Below are positions 44,806 to 57,400 of a stretch of 64,000 nt of DNA, piece after piece. Under the pieces are notes generated by a model, which made no database searches, was not told where the DNA came from, and saw nothing but the letters and a program-made list of their open reading frames with translations. This DNA is from Maylandia zebra (taxonomy: Eukaryota > Chordata > Actinopteri > Cichliformes > Cichlidae), in contig NC_135172.1 of assembly GCF_041146795.1 (NCBI RefSeq), forward strand, positions 15,182,123-15,246,122, given 5' to 3'. Made by a program: the position numbers and the translations under genes. Position 1 is the first letter of the stretch, and every line of letters starts with the position of its first letter.

Positions 44806-46022
44806 CCCGACTCATCCTATATTTCCGTTTTTATATTTCTAATGTTTGCCTTGTTTTCTTCACTGTCTAGTCTGCCTCTGTCTTGCCTGTATGGATGCAT
44901 TTACACCGAAATGTCCCCAACAAAGGATGTTTTAATTCACCACTATTCCAGTGAAACACGAGTCTCCCATCTTCCTGCTACCAGTCTGGAGTTTTTGTTC
45001 ACCAAAGCACACACCAACTTCATACTGACGGACAGATCACTGCCCTTTTGCCGCCTTGTCTGACCGTGTTTTGTGGCTTTGGTTCACTTCACCTCACTCT
45101 TCCCCATTCTTGTCATTAAATCAGGCTGTTCTGCAACCATGGCAGCCATTCACTCTATGGCTCTATTCATGGTGTATTTTACCCCTTCACCAAAGGCCGT
45201 TCTCGTTTCCAACATTATATTTGCAGTGTTCGTCTATCTATCAATATCTGCGGAGTATTTTTTTTAACGAGTATCCCATTTTCTAAAGCACAGCATGTAA
45301 AGGGTAGCTCGGTTAGCAGGATGCTAGCATGTAGCGCTTAGTGAGACACGCCTCAGACGAGTTGAGCAAAGACCCCGTCTGTGTACTTTATACGTGAGCA
45401 ACGGATTTAAATAAAATTAAGGTTTCAAAAGACAAACTTGAAGATAAAAAAATATATATATACTCACCGGAGAGCCGCCAGGGTTTGCCGCTGCCATCTT
45501 GGCGCTCCTAAATTCAAAACTGCCTCTGCAGTCAGGCAGGGGAGGCGTGGAAATTGTCTTTGAGTTAGTCAAACGTTTTCCTTAGTTCGAGTAGATGATA
45601 AAAAAAAAATAATAATAATAAATGGGATTTTAAGTAGGACTAGGCGTTCTGTAATGATCTCTATTTAGGAGAAAAACTTAATCACTCACCTTTAAACAGC
45701 TCTCTTTTAGGAGACACACTGCTGGCTAACGGTGTCATGTGATCAAACAGCGTAATTTAATTGGCTGAGAGCCACTCGACTCGATCTGGTGCTGATTGCT
45801 CTGGCTTGGGTCATTAAAGTTCATCACTTTTGCAGGTGAATTTTCTTCAGGTGAATTTTTGCAGGTGAATTTTTTTCAGGTGAATTTTTGCAGGTGAATT
45901 TTTTGCAGGTGAATTTTTGCAGGTGAATATTTTTGCAGGGAAATTTGGAGGATAAAAATTCAGTGTCATAAATTCAATGTCTAAAAATACTTGAATTCTG
46001 ATGATACTATATTTCTTCCATA

Positions 46023-46990
46023 GACTGGGGATGTTTCATCTTCACTACATCCTCTGTTTGATTGTCTGAGCGATGTCAAAAACTGGTTATGACGTAACTT
46101 TCTTACTTTAAATGAAAAGAAGACAGAAATTATTGTTTTTGATAGAAATATGCCTCTGGGACAACTGACTGGCACATTCGGGCCTGTTGCTAACCACCTT
46201 ACTGATGCTGCTAGGAATCTTGGAGTTTTCATGGATAGTTCCTTCAAACTAGATAAACAGGTCTCTACTGTGGTAAAAACCAGCTTTCACCAAGTACGCC
46301 TAATTTCTAAGGCTAAACCTTACATACCACACAAAGATCTGGAGAAACTCATTCATGCTTTCATCACTTCAAGACTGGATTATTGTAATTCTCTCTACTT
46401 GGGCCTACAATCTTCTCTTCTTCAGCGTTTGCAGCTGGTCCAAAATGCCGCAGCACGTCTCTTGACCGGCACTAGAAAGTACGATTCTATCACCCCTGTT
46501 CTGGAAAATTTACACTGGCTTCCTATTAAATACCGAATTGATTTTAAAATGTTATTGTTTACTTGTAAAATTCTAAACAATATGGCACCTGACTACCTAG
46601 CTGATCTCCTCTGTCTGTATAGCCCTCAGAGAGCACTAAGATCATCGGGCCAACTGCTCTTAGTGCAACCTAGGTCTCGGCTGAAGACCAGAGGAGACCG
46701 TGCCTTTGCCGTTGCTGCACCCAGGTTATGGAATACTCTTCCTCTTCATATTCGCGCATCAGATTCCATTCAGTCTTTTAAATCACGTTTAAAAACGTAT
46801 TTGTTTAACCTGGCATTCAAGGCGATTTAGGGTAATTTACATCTGGCTTTGCATTTGGATTATGTAATTATTTTATATTTTATTTATATCTGTAATTTAT
46901 ATTTTATATTGTGATTTTTATCTGTATCATGATTTTACTGGAAAACACTTTGGTGTACTTCGGTCTTTAAAAATGTGCTATATAAATAAA
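46023..46990 (+). mobile_element. L2/CR1-type LINE, 3' half
   Basis: Begins with SSLHPLFDCLSDVKNW and continues through LNEKKTEIIVFDRN, RNLGVFMDSSFKLDKQVS, RLDYCNSLYLGLQSSLLQRL, RLKTRGDRAFAVAAPRLWNT and FKSRLKTYLFNLAFKAI, then a UTR ending in TTGATTGAT repeats at 46990. One early stop interrupts the start (W followed by TGA). The partner 5' half is 24866-25567. Confidence 0.88.
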
Positions 46991-47024
46991 TTTTGATTGA
47001 TTTTGATTGATTGATTGATAGATA

Positions 47025-50000
47025 CCCGTCAAAACCAGAAATTACAGCAATGGCAAAGAGAATAGTGCAGTACTACCCTATGCTACAGGACCAAGGCATC
47101 AAGAATACATGGGTAAGTGAAATGCATCCACTTCAATACCAAAGTGTTTCATGTTGGACATTTTAGTAGTGGTTCGAAAAATGTATTAAATGTCCTATAC
47201 AGGTTACTGTGTACACACAGCTAAACAAAAGACTGCAAAATGTGAGATCCCCCCAAAAAGCCACTCCAGATGGGAGACATTCAAAGAGGTAAGGCTGCAA
47301 CTAATTAATTTTAATTTTAGCAATGATAATTCTGTTATTCATTTTCCTCATTAATTGATGAGATGTTTAGTCAGTACGATGTCTGAAAGTTGTGAAAGTT
47401 TTTCCCCAAAAGTCTTCTTTTGTCCACAACCTGACAATTTTAATTTCCACGATAGAGGACAAACAAAAAAGCTAAAATCATGTTTGGGCATTTTATTAAG
47501 GAAAGAAAGAAGTGATCCAAAATGATCAATCAAGTATTTGGTGACCTGCCTTTAGTTTCCTCACCTGTTTTAGCATGAAAGGAAGAAGCACTTTGTATAT
47601 ATGAAAATGGCTATACAATAAAGATATGAATTGATTGAGTTTATAGTTGATAACTAATTGATTAACTGACTAATCTTTGCAGCTCTGCCAAGAGGCGACG
47701 TCTTGATCAGCCAAGTGACGTAGAAGAAATGGATTCAAGTGACTCAACAATCATTCTGGATCTGTCCACAGAAGGGAGGAGCAGCCCAGAGTCGGCCAGT
47801 AAAACAAGTGAGTTAGAAGGTGAGTTTCAACTTTACATTTACAAACCGGTCACTGTGTGGTCATCATAAAAAAAATAAAACAAATATACCTGCATGTTGA
47901 GTCAAGATGGCAGTCCTGACATGACAGAAGTAAAAGGCTTTAAAATGGGCATCAGAAAATGATAACTACATCACATTTTTCCTGTTTTATCATCAGTTTG
48001 TTAACATTTCTGTGGAAATGAATGTTACTAAAGTATTGGTATTAATAAAAGCCAGTATATTATAAATTTAAAGAGCTGGGTACTGTGGTGTGTTTATAGT
48101 ATAAGTCTGTGCAACATCACTGTCTATAACCACTCAGTATATCATGTAAAGTAATGTTTTTAAAAACAATGTGCCTCACTAGAGGCTTTTTTTTTCTCTT
48201 TTTAACTGTTTTTTTAATTTAGGTTCCAAACAAATTTTTTAAAATGTATTACCCTGACACAAAATATCTCTTTGCTATGTCTTTAAGGAAAAAGGAAAGC
48301 ACAAAACCTACTTGAAGAAGAACCCTCTACCCTGCCAAGTCCTAATAGTGAGTCCATCCAACTGCCTCATGGCTGTGTGTGTGTGTGGGCACATCTTTAT
48401 AGTGGTGCACTTGTGTGCCTACATATAATTGTATATGATTGCATGACCATATGTAAATTGGCATTTACATGGTAAATATTTTGAAAAATGAATAAGTATT
48501 TAATAGTTAAGTTCAGAGCTGTAGTTTTTTGGGGGGTTTTAAGATTTAACTCCATTAAAGTATAGTCTATATTTTTTTATGGCAGATTTCTGACACTTGT
48601 CATTTTAATGACATGAGTTTTTTTTTTAAAGTGAGAGACATTATAATTTTGTGTCTTGCAGCAAACAAGCCTGCAGATATCAACAGTCCAGACACCCACT
48701 GTCCAGCAACATTGGCCAAACACTACAAGACCCTACAAACTTTGTTTAAAAGAAAAAACACAAACCACCAGGATGTCTCTCAGCCAGAAGAGCATTCATT
48801 GATTCAAATACTATTCGCGAGGAGGACAGACACAAAAAGCTTCTAGAAGCATATCCTTGCTTCAAGGACATTGGACATGTAAGTCATTGTTGAATCCACG
48901 TGATTCAAGCCAAACAATGTTTATCATACCGACTTCTTGCTCCTCAGTGATGCATTGACATGTTTGTATTGGTATGCTGAATATTTTATAGGTGATGGAG
49001 GAGCTTCATCACATTTTGGATAAAGAAAATGCCAACTTCATCAATGAACTGAAGGGAAGATGGCAAGCTTTCTTTTTTTTTTGACTAGAAGGTGCAGTTT
49101 TTTGGTGTATGGAAAAAGACGCTGAAGCCCCCAATGGGAATGGATAAAGGTAAGCAATGATGTTTTGGTGTTATTGGTCATCAGAGTATAGTTTGGATCT
49201 TTAAGCATGTTAAAGCAGTAGTCTGTAAAGTAATGTCACTGAGGACAGGAGGAGGAGAATTTGAAATTTTAAAGGCCTAATCCCCCACTCCCCCTCTCCT
49301 TCTTGAAGGAGCTGAAAGCCGCACCTTTATCAAATCAAATCAAATCAAATCACTTTTATTGTCACATCACATGTGCAGGTACATTGGTACAGCACATGTG
49401 AGTGAAATTCTTGTGTGCGAGCTTCACAAGCAACAGAGTTGTGCAAAATACAATAATGTAAACAAGCAAAATACAAGAATGGCTACATCTGAAACTAATA
49501 AATATATGTACAATATATAATAGTATATGCATTTCTGGATGCTAGTTACGCGCAGGGAAAACAGACTCAACACTACAAAAGGCTAAAAATACAAACCAAC
49601 AGGCCAGTTTAGGAAAAGGTTGTTGTGTAGGCTCACTACACAACATACAATGTAAGATAAATCCCTTTTTGTTCCCCCTCCCTCCCCTCTTGAGCATTAA
49701 GTTTTACAGACTGACATTAATGCAATGTAGGCCAATGTAGGTGTAGTTAGCATTCAAGCATAAGTCATATTAGCCTACTGTAAACACAGTATACTACAAT
49801 TATCTACACCATTTAGCATTTTTTTAGGTTACTGTGACAAGCTTAAACTATGGATTACAGCTTTAACTTTCATGTGCTAGTGTCTTGTTGTTCACCTTTT
49901 CAATCCACGATGGTTGTCACTGGCCAAATATTTGTTGTTGTTTGTTTTTTTGATCTTGAGGATTTTGTTTAAGTTTGGTAATGAGATGATGATTCTTTTT

Positions 50001-50846
50001 TCTGTATAGCTGAACAGGCTCTTGAGATGCTACATGTGCTGCCATCACTGTTCCCATCCACCTCTGCTCCTCCAAAGAGGGCACGGGATGCGAGTGAGGC
50101 TCTGGTGCATGTCCTTGAGGTGAGTTGTGTAAAATGTAGTAGTTGTTTTTTGTTTTTGTTCTTTTTGGGACAACAGTATTAAAAAAATGCTTCTGATGAG
50201 TGCCAAAGTATTTTATATTCACATATTATATGTTCTAAGCCTTCAAAAGGCACCTAAAACACATTTTTGGAATGAGGGTTCTCACATGTTAGATCTCTGT
50301 GACCAGTAAATACAAACATGGATGCATTACGTGGTAGCACATTTTTATCACCTCAATGATACCTAACTAAATGTAGCCTTGGTTTTCTGTTTTTCAGGAA
50401 GGCTAGACAGATGTGAACAGTAATTCCATCGAGAATAATTAAAAGTAGCAATTTCAGATGTGTTTTCTCAGAACCTCAACTTTTGTTGTAATTTAGCTTT
50501 AGTTATGTGTTTGAAACAAAAGTGCATCATCCTTACAAAAGTATGTCTGTGTTATCTGTTAAAGGACCAAGAAGACCCTAATACCTATCTGATGAAACGT
50601 CCTCTCTCCTGCCCAGTCCTGATTGTGAGTCCATCCAACTGCATCCTAGCGGTAGGAGATGTGCCAATAACCACATTTCCAAAAGACTTGGTTACCGAGG
50701 GTGCTTTATACCTTATGGCCTACTATTACACCCTTCACCTTACATACCCAAAATGTGTAGCCACTCTGCTTTCCGTCATACAGACGGAGGTTCTCTTGGA
50801 CAAAATCCATGAGAAAGATCTCACATCATCTTACAAGAAGAGCATA
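47025..50846 (+). pseudogene. SAMD3-like gene remnant
   Basis: Eight exon-like blocks: 47025-47112 (RYPSKPEITAMAKRIVQYYP), 47203-47288 (LNKRLQNVRSPQK), 47683-47819 (SAKRRRLDQPSDVEEMDSSD), 48288-48347, 48662-48878 (TLAKHYKTLQTLFKRKN; ARRAFIDSNTIREEDRHKKL), 48992-49149 (VMEELHHILDKENANFINEL; VQFFGVWKKTLKPPMG), 50010-50119 (LEMLHVLPSLFPSTSAPPKR) and 50565-50846 (CPVLIVSPSNCILAVGDVPI; YPKCVATLLSVIQTEVL). These match a poorly characterised SAMD3-like fish protein family. The frame is broken in the 48662 exon (between NHQDVS and RRAFID) and in the 48992 exon, where a T-run and a stop interrupt KGRWQAF and KVQFFG. A LINE tail sits in an intron and a SINE replaces the C-terminus. It is almost certainly dead. 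Confidence 0.75.
49327..49560 (-). mobile_element. LINE 3' tail with ATCAA repeats
   Basis: ATCAA repeats followed by TTTTATTGTCACATCACATG and GTGAGTGAAATTCTTGTGTG, a frequent 3' end of a fish non-LTR element, reversed. It lies in the SAMD3-like intron. Confidence 0.65.
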
Positions 50847-50849
50847 ATG

Positions 50850-50904
50850 ATAATAATAATGGATTGGATTTATATAGCGCTTTTCAAGGCACCCAAAGCG
50901 CTGT
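50850..50904 (-). mobile_element. SINE, right part (split copy)
   Basis: TGGATTGGATTTATATAGCG through CCCAAAGCGCT. The rest of the same SINE resumes at 53489, so a 2.6-kb element was inserted into it. Confidence 0.75.
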
Positions 50905-53488
50905 GGAGCAGGGAAATTATTTTACTGCTATTGTTAAATAATCATCATCATTACCATTGCATTAATAATATAATCTGCAGCATTGATATTGTATTCCGAG
51001 GTTTAAACAGTGTGTGTGTCTTTCAGAAAGACTAAGTTGCAGGAGTTGACAGGAAGTTGCAGAGAGTTTGCAGAAGTGAAAGCAGAGTCTAAGTTATTCT
51101 GAGGAGCAGGCTAGACGAGGCTATTTGAATTACTAGGTTATTCAAATTGTCTGTTATACTTTTATATTCTTTTATTAAGCTCTTAGTAGAGGTTCTTGAT
51201 TAAAACATTTATTCAACATAGTACATGTAGTTTCAGTTAGGTTATTACACATAAGGATGAGCCTCTGGTCTGGTAAAAGGTCAGAAGTGCAACGGGTGAA
51301 TTGAGAGAGCATTTGAGGATGACATAGACACACACACACACACTCAGAGAGACTCATGTATAGGTGAGAAGTTGGTCATGTTTGTCTCTGGAAAGAGGAA
51401 CAGCGTCTGGCAGGATGTGGGGCTCGTGTTTCAGACGAGATAGAAGACAATGTTCTTTTAAACCGTGTTAAAAGTCATTGTGGTTTTGATTTGACGTATA
51501 CCGGTATATATATTCTGTCTGTGACGTATGAAGGGGCGTCTTTAATTCAAACCCTGATGCTATAAAAATCTGTGTATGCTTTGATTAAGTCGAAGATCAA
51601 TCCCTGTCTGCGTACAGAGTGGTCTTCCCACGCGTGTATTCATTAAAATCAATTGTTTGACCAATGGTTGTTTGTACGCTCCTTCCTCAATTATGTGAAC
51701 CTTAAGATTTGGGGGCTTCGTCCGGTGGTTGAGGAGGGAGAGAATTGGAGGTGTAGACGGAGAAATTCGGTGGTCTGAGGTGGTCGGACGGGCAGACATG
51801 AGTGCCAGTGGTCGAAGTGAGTGGGCATAAGCCGGCTTATCCAAAGGTAAGACACTACCTGTTGAATTATTTCCAAAGTGTGCCAAATTGGACATGATAA
51901 AATTTAAGTCTACTCACTGAAATTACTGGTAGATGTCTGTTTTGATTTTGATGAAAAATCTCATGAGTTGAAGCAGTTAGAGTCTGCTACGAAGAAGTTA
52001 AAGCAGTTAGAGTCTGCTAAGAAATTGGGTTGGAGTCCCAAGGAAAAAGAAAACAGTGAAAGTGAGTTCGAGGCTCACGTAGGATTTAGGGAATTTGGTC
52101 ATTTTGTGGGTTAAAGTCCTGGTTGGTCATTAGGTCAGACCTTTGTTGGTCATTTTGTGGGTTGGAGTCCCCATTGTCCATCAGGGTAGATCTGCCTCTG
52201 TCATACACTTGTTTTGGGTGTTGATTGTTGTTTTAAAGTGTTATAAATTTTTATAGGACGGCAGTTAGAGTCTGCTACGAAGCGCAGAGCCCGGAGGTTA
52301 CGCTCCCTCCTTGTCGTGGACGCGCGACATTGACCTGTCGGCGAACAGGGTTAGTTCAGTTTGGCTTGACTGTGGGGTACAGGGCATCCTGGAATTAAAC
52401 TAGGAGTTAGTCTCCTTACCGTTTGGAACGGTAGTCTGCGCTTTTTTGGCCAGCAGAAGTTGGACTTCGGGCGTGTAACTTTAACTTAAAACTTCTGGGT
52501 AAGCCTTGGCTGTGAAACGCCAAAAAATAGAGCTTCAGGCAAAGTTTGGGTTGGTTGACGCTTTTAAATTAACTTAGGGATTTTAGAGATGAGGCCAGAA
52601 ACAGTTAGTCTGATACTGGTTAATTGATCACAAAAAAGTTGGACTTTACCGGTTGGACCGTTAACTTAAATTTGTCAAAATTGTTTAGGCGCTGAAGCTG
52701 ACAGATCTGACAGTGGTTGTAAATATAAGACGTCTTTGTAATATAAAATAAGAGATCTCTGTGTGAAAGGAGTCTGAGGCAATGCTGGAGCTATTTTTAG
52801 ACTGTGTGTGTGTGAGTGAAAATGCAAATTAGTAAGCAGTGAACTGTTTAAGCCACAGCTGGTTTTACAAATACTGCTGCAAACATTGTTGAATGTGTGT
52901 TTAAGACACCATTTATGTTCATTAGAGGGCTATAAATAAAGTTTTGAGTTGCTGTAGTGGATGTATAGTAATTGACTGAGTTTGGATGTAGATATATAAA
53001 TATAGTGAGTGCATTGTATATACTTAAGATTAACATATTACTTTCAGTAGTAACTTCTCTCCAGCAATAGTTGCTGGTGTGTTTTATTTTTTCAATTTCT
53101 TGTGTGTGCTGTGAGAATTAATAGAGGTTTCAATCGTTTTTTTCTTTGTTTTTGTTGACTTGCTCTTTCTGATTATGACAAGCATGTCTAAAATACTTTT
53201 AGGAAAGCTTGTTTTGAGTTATATTCCTCAACTCTGGTCACAGTTTAAGTGTGTGAATGTGGTGAGTAGAAGGTTTTGAATGATAAATAAAGGTGTGAGA
53301 GGATTATGAAATCATTGTGTGAATGATGCTACATTTTGGATCAAAAGTTAGTAGAATTACAGAGGGTTTGTAGATTGTAAATACAAAATAAGTTTGATTA
53401 GCCTGCAGAAACAGAAAAGCAGCTTGAGCTGCTCTGAGAAGCTGCGTGCTGTGTGTGTGACAGGAAATGGTGTGGGTGACAGGAAGTT
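50905..53488 (+). mobile_element. Endogenous retrovirus fossil: LTR and leader
   Basis: Inserted in a SINE. The LTR-like part ends at about 51708. It has a TATA-like CTATAAAAAT at 51560 and a possible poly-A region near 51645. Directly after it lies TTGGGGGCTTCGTCCGG, a tRNA-Pro-like primer site. A non-coding leader with a repeated CAGTTAGAGTCTGCTA word (about 51977, 52003, 52262) follows. No gag, pol or env and no second LTR is recognised, so it is an incomplete, broken element of gamma/epsilon-retrovirus style. It is younger than the SINE it interrupts. Confidence 0.65.
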
Positions 53489-53640
53489 TGCTTAATTACA
53501 ATGCCACTATTCATTCACTCTCGCATTCACACACTGGTGGAGGCAAGCTACGGTTGTAGCCACAGCTGCCCTGGGGCAGACTGACAGAAGCGAGGTGGCC
53601 ATATCGCGCCATCGGCCCCTCTGGCATGGCTGAGTGGACT
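53489..53640 (-). mobile_element. SINE, left part (split copy)
   Basis: AATGCCACTATTCATTCACT through GCCACAGCTGCCCTGGGGCA. It completes the SINE begun at 50850. Confidence 0.75.
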
Positions 53641-54435
53641 GCTTTTATTGGCCAGTAAAGCCAATATGGTCAGATGGACTATAGGAAAGCACTTCCTCTC
53701 TCCTTCCACGGCTACTACAGTCCATGTTGGTTGTGATTGATTTTTGTTTGTAATTTGGCCAGGTTAGCCCAGTGTTATAATTAAGGGTGCACGATAATAT
53801 TGGCTAACATGCCGACATTTTGTGTTTGGTCTGTGCAGTGCAGAGACAGCCTCGCTTTTAGTTAATTTTAAGATTTTTTTTTTTTTATATGTTGAGTTTA
53901 GACAGAAGACTATTCAGAAAATAGGCTCTACTGTGAAAGAGTAAATTGACTAAGCTGAGACTGACTAGTTTGGTATAAAAGTAAGAATTGCTTTATTGGG
54001 TATTGGCTAGTACAACTGTAAAATATTGGATACATCCTTACTCAAACCTATAGACTGTTACCAGACAGAACCGCAGCTGAAATAACAAGGGAGAGTGAAA
54101 ACTTCCCTTTATTCTTATGGTGTTTACCTAGCAAGAGTTGATAAGTCCGACATGCGGCTTATTGTGATCTGGTCACCCTGTGTGCATGTCTGGTATGGCT
54201 ACTCAGCAGCCATACATTACAGGGAATGAAAAAATCTTTTCAATTTGTTATTGTTGCAATTGCATTCTCTTAATAAAACCCAGTATCTACAGTGCAGGCT
54301 CTCCTACTGAAAGTTTTTGAGATACATACAAAAAATGTCCAGTTCACCAGCAGTTTAATGCTCTAAAGATTTATTTCAGTCCTTCATGTTGGAGACTCAG
54401 ATGTTGACACATGGCAGTACTGCACTTTAAAGATG
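53641..54435. other. Spacer 3' of klhl10
   Basis: AT-rich, with no exon recognised. The klhl10 3' UTR probably occupies the right end (TTTATT words near 54370, minus strand AATAAA). Confidence 0.45.
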
Positions 54436-57400
54436 TTACGTGGACTCTGCTGACTCCATTGCTAATTCTAGAACATTTTCAAGTGGCAGGAAGTCACGAG
54501 GAAAGGTGTACTCAGTCAGGTTGGAAAGTCCGGACACCACACAGCAGCTCAAGGCTGTGCGGAAAATATCCATGCCGCACGCCTCATACCACTCATTGGT
54601 TAAAGCGGTGTAGTACTCGACGTCCGAAGTGGTGGTGAAGCCGTTGAAACCCCCGACGACAAAGAGGCGATCATCAATTACCTCAATGCCAAAGTTGCTG
54701 CGCGGGGTCAGCATAGAGAACACGAGGTTCCACGTGTTGGTATGCGGGTTGTAAGCCTCAGCGGTGCGCAGACGGTTGTTTCCATCGAAGCCACCAACCT
54801 AAAAGTAAATACGTGGCTCAAATGATTGAATGTAAGTGTAACCAGCTTCACCGTACCCCTGTAAGAAAATGCACCTGCTATATGTCTTTAGCTGCTTTTG
54901 CACAGATACTCCAGAAAGTGACAGAAGAATTAAGTTGCAATATTGTCCCAAGTTGCCCTTAATATGTAGCAGATACAAGGAGATTGTTTACCTTAGGTGT
55001 GATCTGACTACTGGAAATACTCTGATTGGTTTAGGGTTTTACCTGGATAAAGCGAACACCTACCTGACATATTCTCATGCTGTTATATGGAGTTTACACA
55101 TAAAAGTTGTTTAAAAAAGGCTCATTAACGTCCCAGTATTTGCATTCTCACAGGCCCACATTTGTTGGGAATGTCTAGAAAAGATCAGGGTGCAGTGGTG
55201 TGTGAAAATGACTTCTGAATTAAAAGGAAAAAGTAAAATAAAGTAGAAGCCAGCTGTTGTGGAAGTCTGTATGAGACCTTTTTTCACTCAAGCCTCAACT
55301 ACAGCTATTAAAGCACTGTTGTCTATTACACCACGCTATTATCAACAAAGATGAATAGCCCTCGACAAAGTATTTGTGTTTTCAGTATAAATGTCTTCAA
55401 AGCTCTTTTGCCTTTAGTCCAAAAAGGAACATTGAGTTCCAGTCCTTTCTTCCTATAACAGATTAAAGTAGCCCTGATAGGCCTTGGGGCCTAAAAGCCT
55501 GATCAAAGACCCTGAGGTCAGCACCAGGGTAAGGTCACTGCATTCTGCTGATGATAACTTTTCCTTTTTTTGAATAGAGACTAAAATAAATACTAAACGG
55601 TAGCTAGCTAAATAAAGAAGTGTGTCTCAGAAGGTGAGACTAAAATCTTTGCTTTTTACCAAAGGGTGCAGCTGCAAAACAACTAAATAAGTGGTTTTAA
55701 GGCAAATAGCAAGATAAATTTACAGCTAAAATGCCTACCGTCCCCAGAGGATGAGTTCTAATCACTTGGCTTATTCCCTCATTTTTCTAAAGGTATTGCA
55801 GGATAAGTTTGAAATTGTCTCTAACATATGTCCTTTATGGAACGATGAGGATGACAATGTTGGTTTTGAATAAGTATTTCTGTTGTACTGAGTGAAATGT
55901 GAAATCATCAAAGACACAACATTTTGGGAATGAGGCACATGAAAAAAAAAAAAAGAGAGAGGCAGAAACATCACCAATCAGTTAAATTAATACATAGAAT
56001 GAGTAAGAATGCCTTCTCTGAACCTGTGGTCAGGATAGGAATCTGATCATTGATAAATACAAAACAAAGTTAGCCAAATTCTGTGTCAGCCAAATCTGTG
56101 TTAAACCTTACTGATCAAAGCACATTACAGATTTGATTTGTATGTTACGTGAGTGTCAGCACTACTTTGTGGTCTTACTGCAAAGACATGATCCGCATAT
56201 GCAATGACACCTATCCCGCTGCGGCGGCTGTTCATGGGACTGATCATCGTCCACTGGTTGCTCTCTGGGTTGTAATATTCAGCTGTCTGCAGACACTCGT
56301 TGCCATTGAGTCCACCACAAATGTAAATCTGAAAACAAAAAAGGGACATTAAAAATTTTTACATTTCTTAGATTTCAGTTGGAAACAATGTTACCTGTAA
56401 GTGAAATGTTTCCACATCATTTGTGAAGTAAGACCGATACTCAGTACCCAAGTGTCCAACTGAAAAATATGACAATTAACAAATGTGTGTGTTTTACAAT
56501 TACCTCTCATAAAAACATGTTTATGTACCCAAATTTTACCTGAGTATGTGGGACTTCTTTGAGTCAGAAAGCCAGAAATGAATCAAACATAACATGCAAT
56601 CAATAAGGCTAATTTTTCTGTTCAGGAATGCAGATAAATAACTGTAATATGGGATCTTAATATAATAAAAGAATGATGTGTTTTACAATTTTTTGTAATA
56701 TCTGTTATATTTTAGTTGACAAGTCAACTCAACTAAAGTACTGTACATAAATGCAAAGATGCACTTGTGATCAGTTAGAAACAAAATAGATATATATTAG
56801 TATATTTTTCAACTTTAAACTATACTTTTAAATTTGAAAACATGAACATAGAAACCAGTTTGTGACCTATCTTGCACCTCGCTTCACTGTAAAAATGTGT
56901 ATTCCCTGACTGGTTGGCAAGTGGTTGCTGGAGGTTGATGGCTGTCACTACTGTGAAATTGTAACCAGGAAGGTGTTGCACCACAAGCCTCCTTGTGTTT
57001 CCTTTGGTCGTAAGCAGACTGTTGAGGTTTGCATGGAGTATTCTGACTTGTCTGCAAATACTCAAACTATTTGCTGTAGAAATCTGTAGTCTTTCATACA
57101 ATCACTGCCTAACCAGCTGAGGAGTACACATTTTTCCCTAGCAACTGGTTGTTACCAAAGGTTGCTGACAGGTCTCTAGGCCTGTGTGCCTGAGACCCTA
57201 CTCTATTTCTCTGCTACTCTTTTACTTCACCCACCCGGTTGTTAAGTGTTGTGCAGCTGGCGTCGCTCCTCTGTTCGTGCATCGGTGCAATAAGACTCCA
57301 CTGGTTGAGTTCAGGTTGATAGCGCTCTGCACTGCTGAGTCGTACATGCCCGTCGTAGCCTCCCAGGGCATAGATGAACCCGTTCAACACAGTCACGCTC

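Larger units (their letters stand above)
42886..46022 (-). repeat. Right arm of large inverted repeat
   Basis: Reverse complement of 25568-28427, with one extra SINE (43189-43469). The outer end CTTCCATA is followed at once by the 3' half of a LINE. 42582-44588 is also a close direct copy of 1-2010. Confidence 0.9.
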
